A stretch of DNA of 64,000 nt. Origin: Triplophysa rosa. Lineage: Eukaryota > Chordata > Actinopteri > Cypriniformes > Nemacheilidae. Location: positions 8,406,932 through 8,470,931 of the forward strand of contig NC_079908.1 of NCBI RefSeq assembly GCF_024868665.1. Reading direction: 5' to 3'. The notes beneath the pieces are model-generated. The model had not been told where the DNA came from and made no database searches. It was given only the letters and a program-made list of their open reading frames with translations. The translations under genes were made by a program, and so were the position numbers. Within the stretch, counting starts at the first letter, position 1, and the number at the start of each line of letters is the position of its first letter. Positions 40,145-52,100 of the stretch are shown piece after piece.

Positions 40145-43100
40145 ATGGCGTTGGTAACTGTGCAGCGGTCGCCTACTCCAAGCGCAACATCCAGCCCTTG
40201 CGTTTCGGTAAGTGACTCGCATCTTTTTTTCTCACCTTCCATCGGCTCGGTAGTTTTGGGTTCATTTCCGCTGTTTCCAACAGTCCGTTTGTCCTCAGAC
40301 GCTATAGAAACACGCATGCGTGAAATATAAGGTTGTTGTTCACATAGCTCATCAAAGATCTGGTGACTGTATGACATGTAACGTTATCGATAGACCTGCC
40401 GTTGAAATGTTCAACTAATTATACCGGTTGTCTGCGGTGCATTGCCACAGACGGGAAGTGTTTGCTGATAAATGGCTTCAAGCTTCCTTTTTTCGTTGTA
40501 TCAAATAGTTGAAATTCGTAAGCACATTTTTCAAAAGGGTGTGATTTGTCTGAAAACGAGAGTCGTGTTGGAAACACGAAGTAAACACAGGTGTCCCCTT
40601 CAAAAACAGCGCAAACAAAATGGTCAGTTCTGTAGATTGGCGGAGTATAAATCACACAAACAAGACTGGATAGTAGGAGATTCTCACATGGAAGAACATG
40701 TTTATATTTATCGGACTATTTTGCTATTGTTAAAAAAAACTAATATGTGTGTCAGTCATTTATTATGGTTGTGATGATAAAATCTGGGTCAGTATCACAT
40801 AGCAGGATCTGTTTCAGGTGGAGGTGAGCTGGAAACCAGAATTCACTTTCATGAATGTCTTAACTGACACGGTTACTGTAAGAGACTGTCTAACTTACAA
40901 CCATTGCAAGTTGGATAAGAAATTTTTCTAAATAACCAGTGTACAAGTTATAAGGTCTGATTCAAACATGGATTTCATGGAGTTATATATTTCCATAATG
41001 CAAAATGCTCTGCTTTCATTTGTGTATGCAAAATGCACCTATCTTGGGTCATCCCTGTCATGAGATGCTTTAACTAAATTGCTTCTGTCTCTCAATCTTA
41101 AAGGGATAGTTCACCCAAAAATGAAAATTCTGTCATTGTTTACACACCCTCAGATTGTTCCAAACCTGTATACATTTCTTTGTTCGGTTAAACACAAAGG
41201 AAGATATTTTTTTGAATAACAGATCTCATCCTCCATTGACTCCCATAGTATTTATTTTCTCTAGTATTTAATATCTGCCTTTGTGTTTAACCGAACAAAG
41301 AAATGTATACAGGTTTGGAACAATCTGTCCCTTTAACAGCTTTTAAAACTAAGTCTAATAGAGATGAGTATCTGTTTCGTAAAAAATAATCATTTTTATC
41401 CTTGATATGAAACTGAGTATTTATAGTCTCGCAATGGGACTGGGTGTTAATTTTCCCCTTGTTTACAATGTCGGTTCTGTCCTGTGATTATAAAGCAAGT
41501 CTTCAGAATATTCTTTATCTGAATCGTTCACAATATTGGTGCAGTCTGTTTGTCTGGTAAAGAATAAAAAACAAAACTGCAACTCAGTGCTTTGTGGTTA
41601 GGCTGAAAAAGAGTAAAATATGTCTCAAACATCTCAAATGTCTAAAAAGCCGTACAGTATGAATGGATCAAATTTTCTGATCATTGGGAGGATCTTCATG
41701 AATTCATGTTTAGATCAATATTTGTTGGACAATGGACAAAATAGAAAGCAACCCAAGAACCAGTTAATTGTAGATGCTAAGTGATTTTTCATTTTATAAC
41801 GTCCAGTGAGAAAAACGTGACTGGGTTGACGCATGAGGCATTTTTCATTTCTTTACATGCAAAAGTATTTGCATGTTTAAACACAAGAAATTCCAGTTGA
41901 TAACACTGCGAGATCAATGTTTATATTTAAAGATTTTATGCTTATTATTTTATTTACATTTATTTAATTCCACAGATCAATAAAATAATCAATCTTTTAT
42001 GCTTCTTTTTTTAAGGAGTCTGGCAGTGGGGAAGATGACCGCAGATCTCAGCCGAGAAGGTAAGACAGTTTCATTCTGAAACCTTTGCTTAAAAACATCA
42101 AGGGACCTGTCTTTATGAACCCATGATGTCATCAGTCCTTGTGTATTATTAGGCTATGTATATCAAATACATTTAAATAAGCATGCTGCCTAAATAATGC
42201 ATGCTTTATATTAATGCAGTAATCTAAATAGCAGATATAATGATGGATGGATAAATGCCAGTGTTGTAAGATGTGATATCTCAAATTTTTACTACTCGAT
42301 GCCCTGTAGATGTATAAAATCAGTACATTACTAACATATGACAACATTAGCCCTTGGCTCATGCTCATATCATATAGGCCTTGTCTTCCTGTTGCAAAGC
42401 TGTTGCAAATATATTTCCATTATTTGCGATAAATGTGGGAAGTTCTTGTTTGTCAGGGCCATCGAATATGCTATTATTCTATTAAATATCAGATCTCTTG
42501 AAAAACCCAGCCTAAGCTGTGGATTGATATGGCATCGAGATACAGCTCTGATTTCTATGGCCGCATTTCAATGAAACAAGTGGCATCATAAAAGCGTCGC
42601 TCTGAAAGGTAGTGATATATGAAGTAGAGTTGGAGGTCATTTTGTAACAGCACAATTTCATCCTTTCTATGTTGGCTTATTGACACACACAGAACAAGCA
42701 AGTCCAACCAGTTTCCACCATGCTCAAGTTTCCGTAAAGTTTGTTGATTTTGAAATTTTGTTCCTTTCAGTATTTCTTTTTTTTTTAACAATCACCAGTG
42801 GTAACACTGGTTATCTGTATAAATAAATAATGCAGCTTCGGCATGTTAAAGGGATATTTCACCCAAAAATGAAAATTCTGTCATAAATTACTCACTCTCA
42901 AATCTGTATAAATGTCTTTGTTTGGTTGAACAGAACACATAGAAAGATATTTGAATGAATGCTTGTAACCAAACAGTTCTTGGACCCCATATTAGGAAAA
43001 ATGACAATGGTAGTCAAAAGTGCCCCAGAAGTGTTTGCTGTCCTACATTCTTCAAATTATATATTTTTTGTGTTCAACAGAACAAAACAAATTTGAAAGT

Positions 43101-46100
43101 AATTTTTCCTACTATGATAGTCAATGGCATCCAAGAACTGTTTGGTTATAAGCATTCTTTCAAATATCTTTTTCTGTGTTCATCCGAACAAAGAAATGTA
43201 CAGATTTGGAACAACTCAAGGGTGAGTAAATGATGACAGATGTTTTATATATGGGTGAACTATTCCTTTAAAGCAGAGGCAGACGAAGGACAACAAGTAT
43301 CCATACAACACAATTCTCATTATAACCATTAAATGCATTACATTTTCTGTTGTATTTTGGGCAGGGTTCTATTGTTTTTATTTCAGCAAGAATACATCAA
43401 CTATAGTTACTACAGTAAAAATATCATTAATTTTCCAAACGGCTTTAAATTATATAGCAGCAGATCAGAAGTTAACACGCATGCACGCTTCCTTAACTCT
43501 GGCTATGCGATCTCATGACATTTCGAGTGAAAACTTTGCATTTTCCATTTTCTCTGTCATGTAGCTCAAGGTGTTTGTGATGTTTATTTACCGTTTAGCC
43601 GTTATGCCGATAATTTTCATGACAATTTCTTCTTTGATATTTTACTGATCGTAGCGCTCGTTCTAAGCAATGCATCACACAAAGTTGAACCCACAGATGA
43701 TTACAACACCACACTTTAACATGTGCCTTTTTCATCTTTTATTGTTCTATTTGCCTTTTTAGAGCGCTTTCAGCTAGTGTTGTCAAAAATATCGATATTT
43801 CGATACGTATCGATACTGAAAAATCTGAAACGGTTCCAATACGCATGTCCCACGTATCGATACCAGCTGCGCATTCCCGCTCACTCTTTTTTCCGACAGT
43901 GAGTTGACACACACTGCATGTGAACGCTGTGTCAACAGAGCCCCGCATCCTCTCACAGACTTAAATAAGGTGTTAATGTTAGAAAAGATGGCCAGTGCAG
44001 AGTCTCAGTAACACATCCGGCGCTTGGTGAACGCTCGTTTACGCTTCCCATGTTTACCATCGCGCTCTATTTATGTGCGCTGATCAATAATTTCATCCAC
44101 TCGTTTTATTCACCCTGGTTATATGTTGTTTATGTTAGTACAGAGTCTCCGCAACAGTTCTCATGTTTAATGCACGCGTTTCTGTCTTTATGTGCGCTCA
44201 TCAATGATTTCATCCACTCGTCTCGTTCGCTCTGGTTAAGTTGATGTTTGAAATGATGCTGGTGCGGGTAAAGTCTCCGCAACAGTTCTCGCGTGTGATA
44301 CACGTTTGCACTTCCGTGTTTACCATAGCGCTCTATGTATGTGCGTTGTTCAATGATTTCATCCACTCGTCTCATTTGCTCCGGTTAAACGTTGTTAATG
44401 TTAGAAAGATGTCCAGTGCAGAGTCTCTGCAACAGTTCTTGCGTTTAAAGTTTGCGTTTCTGTCTATATGTGCGCTGATCAATGATTAAATGTGAATAAA
44501 AGCCAAATAAAAAAATTGTAATCATATAAATGTAGGCTATTAACTAACATTAAAGAACAAAGAATGAACAATACATTTGTAGTTTTTTTTTAAATCTCTT
44601 TTAAATGTTAGTTAAAAAATACAACTATTTATGTAAGCTCTGGTCCATTAATACTGACAAATACAACTTAGATTTTAAATAATAAATGTATTAGTAAAAT
44701 GAACATTAGATTAACAATTAATAAATAATGTAAAAATATACCTCATTGTCTAATCTTGTTCAATTTAACTTTAAATAAAATGTAAAAAATTTAGGGCCTT
44801 ATTGTTATGAAAGTTTTTTCCCCGTGGTATCGAAAATGGTATCGAATATCGATATTTAGAGCCGTGTGGCGGGTAAGGCGGGGCCGGCGGCGTAAGTGGC
44901 AACGAGTGTCAGCTGTGCGATCGCCGGTCGCCGCATGCCTCATGGGGGAGCTCGGGAGCATAAGAGGACGAGCGACCGGACCATCGGGAGAGAGGACCCG
45001 GGCCCGGAAACTGTTAAGTTTGTTTATGTTTGTGTGGTTTATTCTTGGATTATTGTTTGTTTATTTTGATTAAAGTTTTGTGAATGATCGCCGGTTCCCG
45101 CCTCCTTCCTTCCCTACATTGAACAGTGTTACATTGGTGCCGAAACCCGGGAGGAAGGAGGGACATGCTGTCGAGGAGCCCTCGCCGCCGAGCGGCCTCG
45201 AGGTGCTGGGGAGTTCGGGCAGCACGGACGAAGGAGGTCCGCCAGCGGCTGCCCGAAGCGGTGGTGCCGGAGAGAGAAAGCTCGACGGGGGACGAAGACC
45301 TCGCTGCCGGGCTCCTGGGCCGAGGTGTGGTGGCGGCCGTAGAAGAGGGAGCGGAGGAGTTCGGTCCGTTTGCCGTGGGTCGAAGCCTGCTACTGTCCAC
45401 CAAGGAAAAGGGGAAGAGCAGGGAACGGACGGCTCGCTGCCGGCTGCCCTCGGGGCGAAGCCATCGCCGGCCGCCAGGAGGCGGAGGAGGATCAGGTCGC
45501 CCCGGAGCGTCCCCGCACCACCGCATAGCACCGCGAGGAAGAGCCTCTCGGCTGGGCTGAGGACCGAGCGGCAGCGTGTCGGGGAACCGGACCACTTTTT
45601 TTTTTTTTTGTCCTCTCTCCCCTCTCTCGTCCCGGTCGCTCGGGATGCTCCCGGCTCCGTGCTCTCGCCTCGTCCGTGCATGCCCCGGTCACTGGGGCCC
45701 TCATGGGAGAAGGCCCCCCGGGGGGGGGAGTAAGCACAGGCTCGGTGCTGCCCCCCGGCCTGTGAGGGGTGATGGGGGTATGTAGCGAGGAAGGCGGGGC
45801 GAGAGCCGTGGGGCGAGTAAGGCGGGGCCGGCGGCGTAAGTGGCATCGAGTGTCAGCTGTTTGACCGCCGCTCCCCGCATGCCTCACGAGCTCGGGAGCA
45901 TAAGTATAATGAAAAATAAACAAACAATAATCCAAGAATAAAAGACCGGCAGCCACCTCACGGTCGACTGCCGGCCACACAAACATAAACAAACTTAACA
46001 GTTTCTGGGCCCGGGTCCTCTCTCTCGATGGTCCGGTCGCTCGTCCTCTTATGCTCCCGAGCTCCCCCGTGAGGCATGCGGGGACCGGCCTTACCCGCCC

Positions 46101-49100
46101 CACGGCTCTCGCCCCGCCTTCCTCGCTACACCTACGTTTTACTATGAAATTATATGTGGTATCTAATTAATTACGGTATGTAGTCAAGTCAAATCAGATT
46201 TATTTGTATAGTGATTTATTTGTATTGTATCAAAGCAGCTGTACCCAAAAAAGCAAAAACCAAAATAAAAACTCGTGTTAGCCAAACATAGAATAAATAA
46301 AGATATAACAAGTAGTTGTATAATTTACACCGGAAAGCTTTCCGCAACATCTCGCGAGACCCGAGCAAAAAGTCATGATGTATCCAGAACGTGATGCATG
46401 ATGGGATACACTTAGCCCTGAATACCGCTCAGAAGCGGTATTCAAGATAGTGTGGGTTTAGTATGCGTTAAGGGCACTGCACTTTGGCGTTTTTGAGACA
46501 TTGGACAGACTTGCACTCTTACTTCCTGTCACGTGCGCGCGCTCTCAAGTGGCCAAGACCGCAAGTGGGGGTATTTGGACGCAGCCTTACATTAGTTTAG
46601 CTTTACAATCAAAGCTAGCCGGAAAACCACGCGTTTAGTAAACCTGAAATACTTGGCAACAGAAAGGTCCTTGCAGATCGCAAGCCAGAAAATTGCGCAC
46701 CCAGGGAGACCCACTACATAGAAACAACTTTCTACTTTTGGACTTTTTTATAAATGAAGTGGAGTAAAAAGTATGATATTTGTCTTTTAAATGTAGTTAA
46801 GTTAAAGTCACAAGTACTCAGAAAAAATAATACTCAAGTAAAGTACAGATACTCAAAAAGTGTACTTAAGTACAATACTCAGGTAAATTTACTTTGTTAT
46901 TGTCCACCTCTGCTTTAAAGGGATATTTCAGCCAAGAAACAAAATTTCCCCATGTTTTACTCACCTTCAAGGCATCCTAAATGAATATGAATTTCTTCTT
47001 GAAGAATAATGCAGTCTGAGTTATAATACCACGTATCCTTTTACTTCCAAGTGGTAGAATGGGAGTGAATGGGGGGGTTATTTTTTGAAGCTCCAAAAAG
47101 TGCATCCATCGATCAAAGAACGGCTAGACACTGCTCCGTGGTCTTAACAAAGGTCTTCTGAAGTGAATTGATGCGTTTGTTCTGAAGTGAATCGATGCGT
47201 TTGTTTAAGAGAAATATCCATATTGACAGCCTTATTAATAATGTCTAGCTTCCTTTATCCCTCTGCTGGGCGTGAACAGTTTTTTTTTTAAATGCAGTTT
47301 TAAATGCGCCCTCGCGGAGCAGCTGTCCACACGTGTGGTTATCATCATGCACGTTTGCATCGCGCATGGATTCCATGCATGTGAGTTTTGGGTCCATTTA
47401 AACTCCATACTTGTCAAAGTATGTTCGGTGCATCCACGAGTGCACCTTCTAGAACAGCTTTTGTGGGCGGAGTTTGGAAGAGAGACGTGAACTGAAATGG
47501 TTGTAAGTCAGCATCAGTCAGAATTGCTTGCACTGGATGGTTTTTTCCCTCAAATCATTTTGCAATGTAGCCTATAATAATCCAACAGTTTTAGTTTATT
47601 CGTATTTTAGCTTATAGCCTAATGTGGAATGACACTTTTTAATGAAGTGTTTTGTTGTAGGGGTACAGAGTAACTTACATTACATTCTTTTAGCAGTCAG
47701 TTATAGGCCTAATTAATATAGGCTATTCATGAAGGGAGAGGGCTCAATTTTTAGTTTGAATTGACTTTGTTTTGCTCAATTTTATATTAATTTGTATTGT
47801 GTTTTATTGAAAAGCAAGAAATTATAAAGAGCACATTTTGACTATTCAGTTTGTGCAAAAGTGAAAAAAAGGCTTAATAAATAGAAGAAATGCAAAAAAA
47901 CATGTTCGGTGTTCGGTATTATTCGGCCAAGTGTTTCACATCATGTTCGGCTTCAGCCAAGAATTTTCGTTTCGGTGCATCCCTATATGTGTATGCCCAA
48001 TATATCGAACATTTAAACTCCATAGACAAGTTGTTTAGTACAGGGAACTGTGTGCACGCGGCGGGGCTACTGTCAGACAGCCCGCTTCTGTCTGAAGTAA
48101 AGTTACCGACCGGTAAAGACGCTTTCATTCGGAAATTTACTTCCGTGCGGCAAGTCCCGTGCTGTGTCTTTCTCTGACACTTTAAAATGCTCCACACACA
48201 CAGACACGCGCGCGCGCGCACACACACACACACTGCCAAAATGTTTGCGGCAGTAATAAAGCGCACGCGTGTCTCTCTCTCTCTCTCTCTCTCTGCGCTG
48301 GTTGTTGCTTGATCGTATCACGGGTCATGTTCGGTGATACCATGGTCCTTAAACCAGGTACTGGTAGCTTTGGCACTGTGTGCAGGTGCCAAGTCCTGTT
48401 GGAAAATTAATTCTGCATCTCCATAAAGTTGGTCAGCAGCAGGAAGCATGAAGTGCTCTAAAACTTCCTGGTATACGGCTGCGGCTGCGCATTGCTGCAG
48501 TAATTCAGGCAAAAGGAGCCCCAACTAAGTATTGAGTGTACATGCTCATACTTTTCATGTTCATACTTTTCAGTTGGCCAAGATTTCTAAAAATCCTTTC
48601 TTTGTATTGGTCTCAAGTAATATTCTAATTTTCTGAGATACTGAATTTGGGATTTTCATTAGTTGTCAGTTATAATCATCAAATTAAAAGAAATAAACAT
48701 TTGAAATATATCAGTCTGTGTGTAATGAATGAATATAATATACAAGTTTCACTTTTTGAATGGAATTAGTGAAATAAATCAACTTTTTGATGATATTCTA
48801 ATTATATGACCAGCACCTGTATATGTAAGACATTATTAGAAACTGTACGTTGTCTACTTTTACGTGTGTACGCTTACAATAACATCAAAGCGTTGTTATT
48901 TTGTAAAATAAAATAAAAAGACTGGGCGCGTTATCAGCCGTCTCCACTCCGCTCACATAATTAATTTCTGAAATGCGTCACTGATCCAAAACTCTGCAAA
49001 TACTTATCACACAAACATGAAACGTATGTCTAAAGAAAACTCAAAATGTCTACTTTTAAATGACCCGATTGAGATGGAAATCAAATATTCTGTGTTTATG

Positions 49101-52100
49101 TAATATGCGTGAAAGACAGGTACAGTTGATACGAGACATTCTACCAGGTCTGCTCCCGTTAGTAATCAAGACTTTTAGTCCAAAAATGTGCATATTGTGA
49201 GATATACTGAAACACGTTTACTTCATATTTCTTTAGACAGACTGATGAGTTTTAAGCTCCATTCAACTATTAAAAACTCTGTTAAAGTCCGTCTGTTTCT
49301 TTCACGTGACAGCTCTTAAGCGTGATTCACATTTAGCGTCTAAAACCGCGTGAAAAACGCAAGCTGCACTGCGTTGGGCTCGATTCACATTTCGCGTCTA
49401 AAACCGCGCGGAAAACGCGAACTGCACTGTGTTCTCCTTTTTTTCCAAAGCGCCTGGACTTTGTGCTCTCCTGGCGTCTGTCGTCGCTAAGCAACCATGG
49501 GCCACGATAGTTGTTGAGACCAGGAGGTATAAACAATGGATATGTGGATTCTATGCACTGGAAATACCTCGCAATAAGACTGCTACTAGATTTAGTTATG
49601 CTGTGATCATCTGTGTCTCCATTTTCATTGATCTTGTCTATATTGGCTGGTTGGATCTTGTCACATGACCTGCAGTGCGCTTGCGCCTTTCTGAAAAGTT
49701 GAGATCTTTTCATCTCGATGCGGTGCCGACGCTCCTGAAAAAAGAGCGCGTCGCAACGCATGCGCGTCGCCCCCTATTTCCGCGCGGCCGCCGCGCGTCT
49801 ACATTTAAAATAACGAATATGCGCGTGGAAAAGACGCGAAATGTGATCCGGGCCTTATGACGGCAGGACTGGTGTCTTCAGACAGGGTCCTAAAATCCAC
49901 CTTATTTCTCACGACACATGCAGACAGATGATTTGCTGATTTGTGTTGCGCTTGTTCTCCTGTCTTCAGTGGCAGAGGAAATGTTTCCAAAAAATAACAC
50001 AAAGATGTCTATTATTCGAAATGTTCAATAAATAACCATAAATACTTTGTATTATCTTTGATTATCTAAAAATAACATGAGATAAGAAATGTTTCATTAG
50101 AAAAAATACCCCACCTTTAGTTGGGCATATTTACACTACAAACCTTGTCAGTGATCTACGAGGGCAAAAAAACAAAGAAAAATAAACAAAAACAAAAATA
50201 ATCGTTCAATAATCGTAATCGAGAGAAAATGTTCAATTAATCGAAATTTTGATATTAGGCCAAATCGCCCAGCCCTAGCCGGCTTTTATTTTGCCTTTCC
50301 CTTTTTGATTGGTTTGTTGTAAGTTGGGCTTGGAGGGGAGGGCTAAAAATGCCTGGCCATTGTTGAACAGTCAGTATAGTCCTACCTCTATTTTGTTGCT
50401 GATGTCATGTGGTAAAGAGTTTTTGTTGAGAGGGGGAGAGGAGCTTAATGTTTAAATGTGCAATGAATTTTGAAAAAATAATGGTGTGCACAGATAAATC
50501 ATTTATAATAATCACCAACACTGTGTAAAACACTTAGAATGTTCCTGTTTGATTTCATGGTGAATCTCTTTAACATACAGTGTTTCCCACAGAATTTTGA
50601 GAGACTGTGGCACTGATGACGTCACACACTAATTAGCATATATGTGACGTCATCAAGTGTTGGCACTTGAAATCTGTTTCGCTTCTACTCTCTGTCTACA
50701 TTATATTGTATTTTAATACAACTGAATGCTATTCTTACATATTATATAGATAAAACGACTATAAAATAGTGACTAAACATGACCCAATAATACCTCGTGT
50801 TCAATACAACCAGCTGTCACTTTAACTGCTGCTAAAATCCTGATTTATAAACGTGACATCGGGTGACAAAATCACCATACATATACTTTAAAGAGCTGCT
50901 ATATGCGGTGATTTTGCCTACATTAGTCTACTTATGTGTCTCATCAAGTCTCATGCAGCGCACAGGCTTTACTGCCTGACGAGGCGCTGCACGCAACATG
51001 AGAGAGAGGCACTGAGCGCTCGCAACTCTACAATGAATTAAGCTGTTTTAAATAGTAAAATAAAAATGTGAAAGGGAATCATCAAAAATCTATTCGTGGC
51101 GGCCAGTGTTGATAGTGTGGCAAGCCTTGACAAATAAATCAATGTATGGGAAACAGACAACACAATGATATGTTGTTATGAGAAGTATAAAAAAAATTGG
51201 TTCGTTTTGAAACTATGGCAGAACAAATTAGACTGGCGGGCCACCATAGTCTGATTAATAAATGGGAAACACTGACATAAGTATCGAACTAATACTTTGC
51301 TACAGTTTTTCAATCAACTTTCAATTCACTAATAATATCAATTGCTCTACCTAATATAGCAGCAGAATAAAATCTGGTAATTGGCGTTTAAAAAAAAATC
51401 GAGCTACTAGGTTAAACAGAATTTTCTTTGTGCCGAATTGTTGTCAGTTTTGTTGGTTCACTGACATCATTATTTCCATCTATGAAGTTATTTAAACATT
51501 ATGTTCAGATATATAAAGAAAAGAGCCACAAGTAGTGCATGTGTTTCCACAGGAGTGGTTTTGTTAGTCGTTGCCGTAAGGCACAAAAGGGTGAGCAGAG
51601 CTGCATTTAGAGCAAGTCAAAACAGGGATTGGGAGACTGTTAGTGAGAGCTTTGACTGGGAGGAGGGATGAGAACGCAGTAGATTAAACATTGCAGAGAT
51701 TATAAAACAAGTACGTTCGTGACTGATTTGCAGACGTGTACGCCAGCATATACTGATTGTGTTTTAAGACTATTGAATTTTTTGTTGTAGATTTGCTTTA
51801 TTTAGTACATACTTGTGTCAAAGAGGCAAACATTTGATTGATGTGGAGTAAAATAATGCTTGTTTGGCGGTGACATCACAAGTGTTTTCCAAAAGAGGAT
51901 TTCCCTAAATGAATGAATCTGGCATTGAAGGATTGAGTATTTGACTGTAATTTCAGTCCACTTGTAGTCCTGAGTAGACCAAGGCTTGCTTTTGGTTAAA
52001 ATAGATCTTTTTCTAGGGAATCTATGCCTGCGAGCAGCATGTGGCCGTGGTCACATGCCAGTATTTGCAGACGGTACAATTAACAATATTTCTCCTGTCT

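Larger units (their letters stand above)
44859..46130 (+). mobile_element. Miniature LTR retrotransposon with an inverted LTR at its 3' side
   Basis: A left LTR remnant (44859-45118, missing about the first 22 bp, ending TTCCCTACA) is followed after 16 bp by a primer site matching tRNA-Phe. About 630 bp of GC-rich interior and a purine tract (GAGGGGTGATGGGGG) follow. At 45781 the right LTR starts TGTAGCGAGGAAGGCGGGG but breaks at 45903. An LTR in the opposite orientation follows (45904-46130) and ends in the inverted TGTAGCGAGG terminus. No gag, protease, reverse transcriptase or integrase is present. It resembles a TRIM-like non-autonomous element; the superfamily is uncertain. Confidence 0.8.
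43274..46912. mobile_element. hAT element (CAGAGG...CCTCTG) carrying further insertions
   Basis: The ends are CAGAGGCAGACGAAG and TTTGTTATTGTCCACCTCTG, flanked on both sides by CTTTAAAG (43266-43273 and 46913-46920), a perfect 8-bp duplication that is itself palindromic. Its outer parts (43280-43774 and about 46587-46912) match 8680-9433 of the hAT in NUP98 intron 29. The middle is other elements: a truncated TATCGATA hAT, a miniature LTR element and about 450 bp of unassigned sequence. It lies in SSH2 intron 2. Confidence 0.82.

Noticed and set aside
45070..45846. Long GC-rich open frames on both strands in the LTR element
   Set aside because: Extreme GC content removes stop codons in several frames at once. 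The proteins are low-complexity Arg/Pro/Gly sequence with no gag, protease or polymerase motif.
45492..46103. 203-residue minus-strand frame over the inverted LTR
   Set aside because: It crosses the LTR junction and purine tract and has no domain; it is a compositional artefact.
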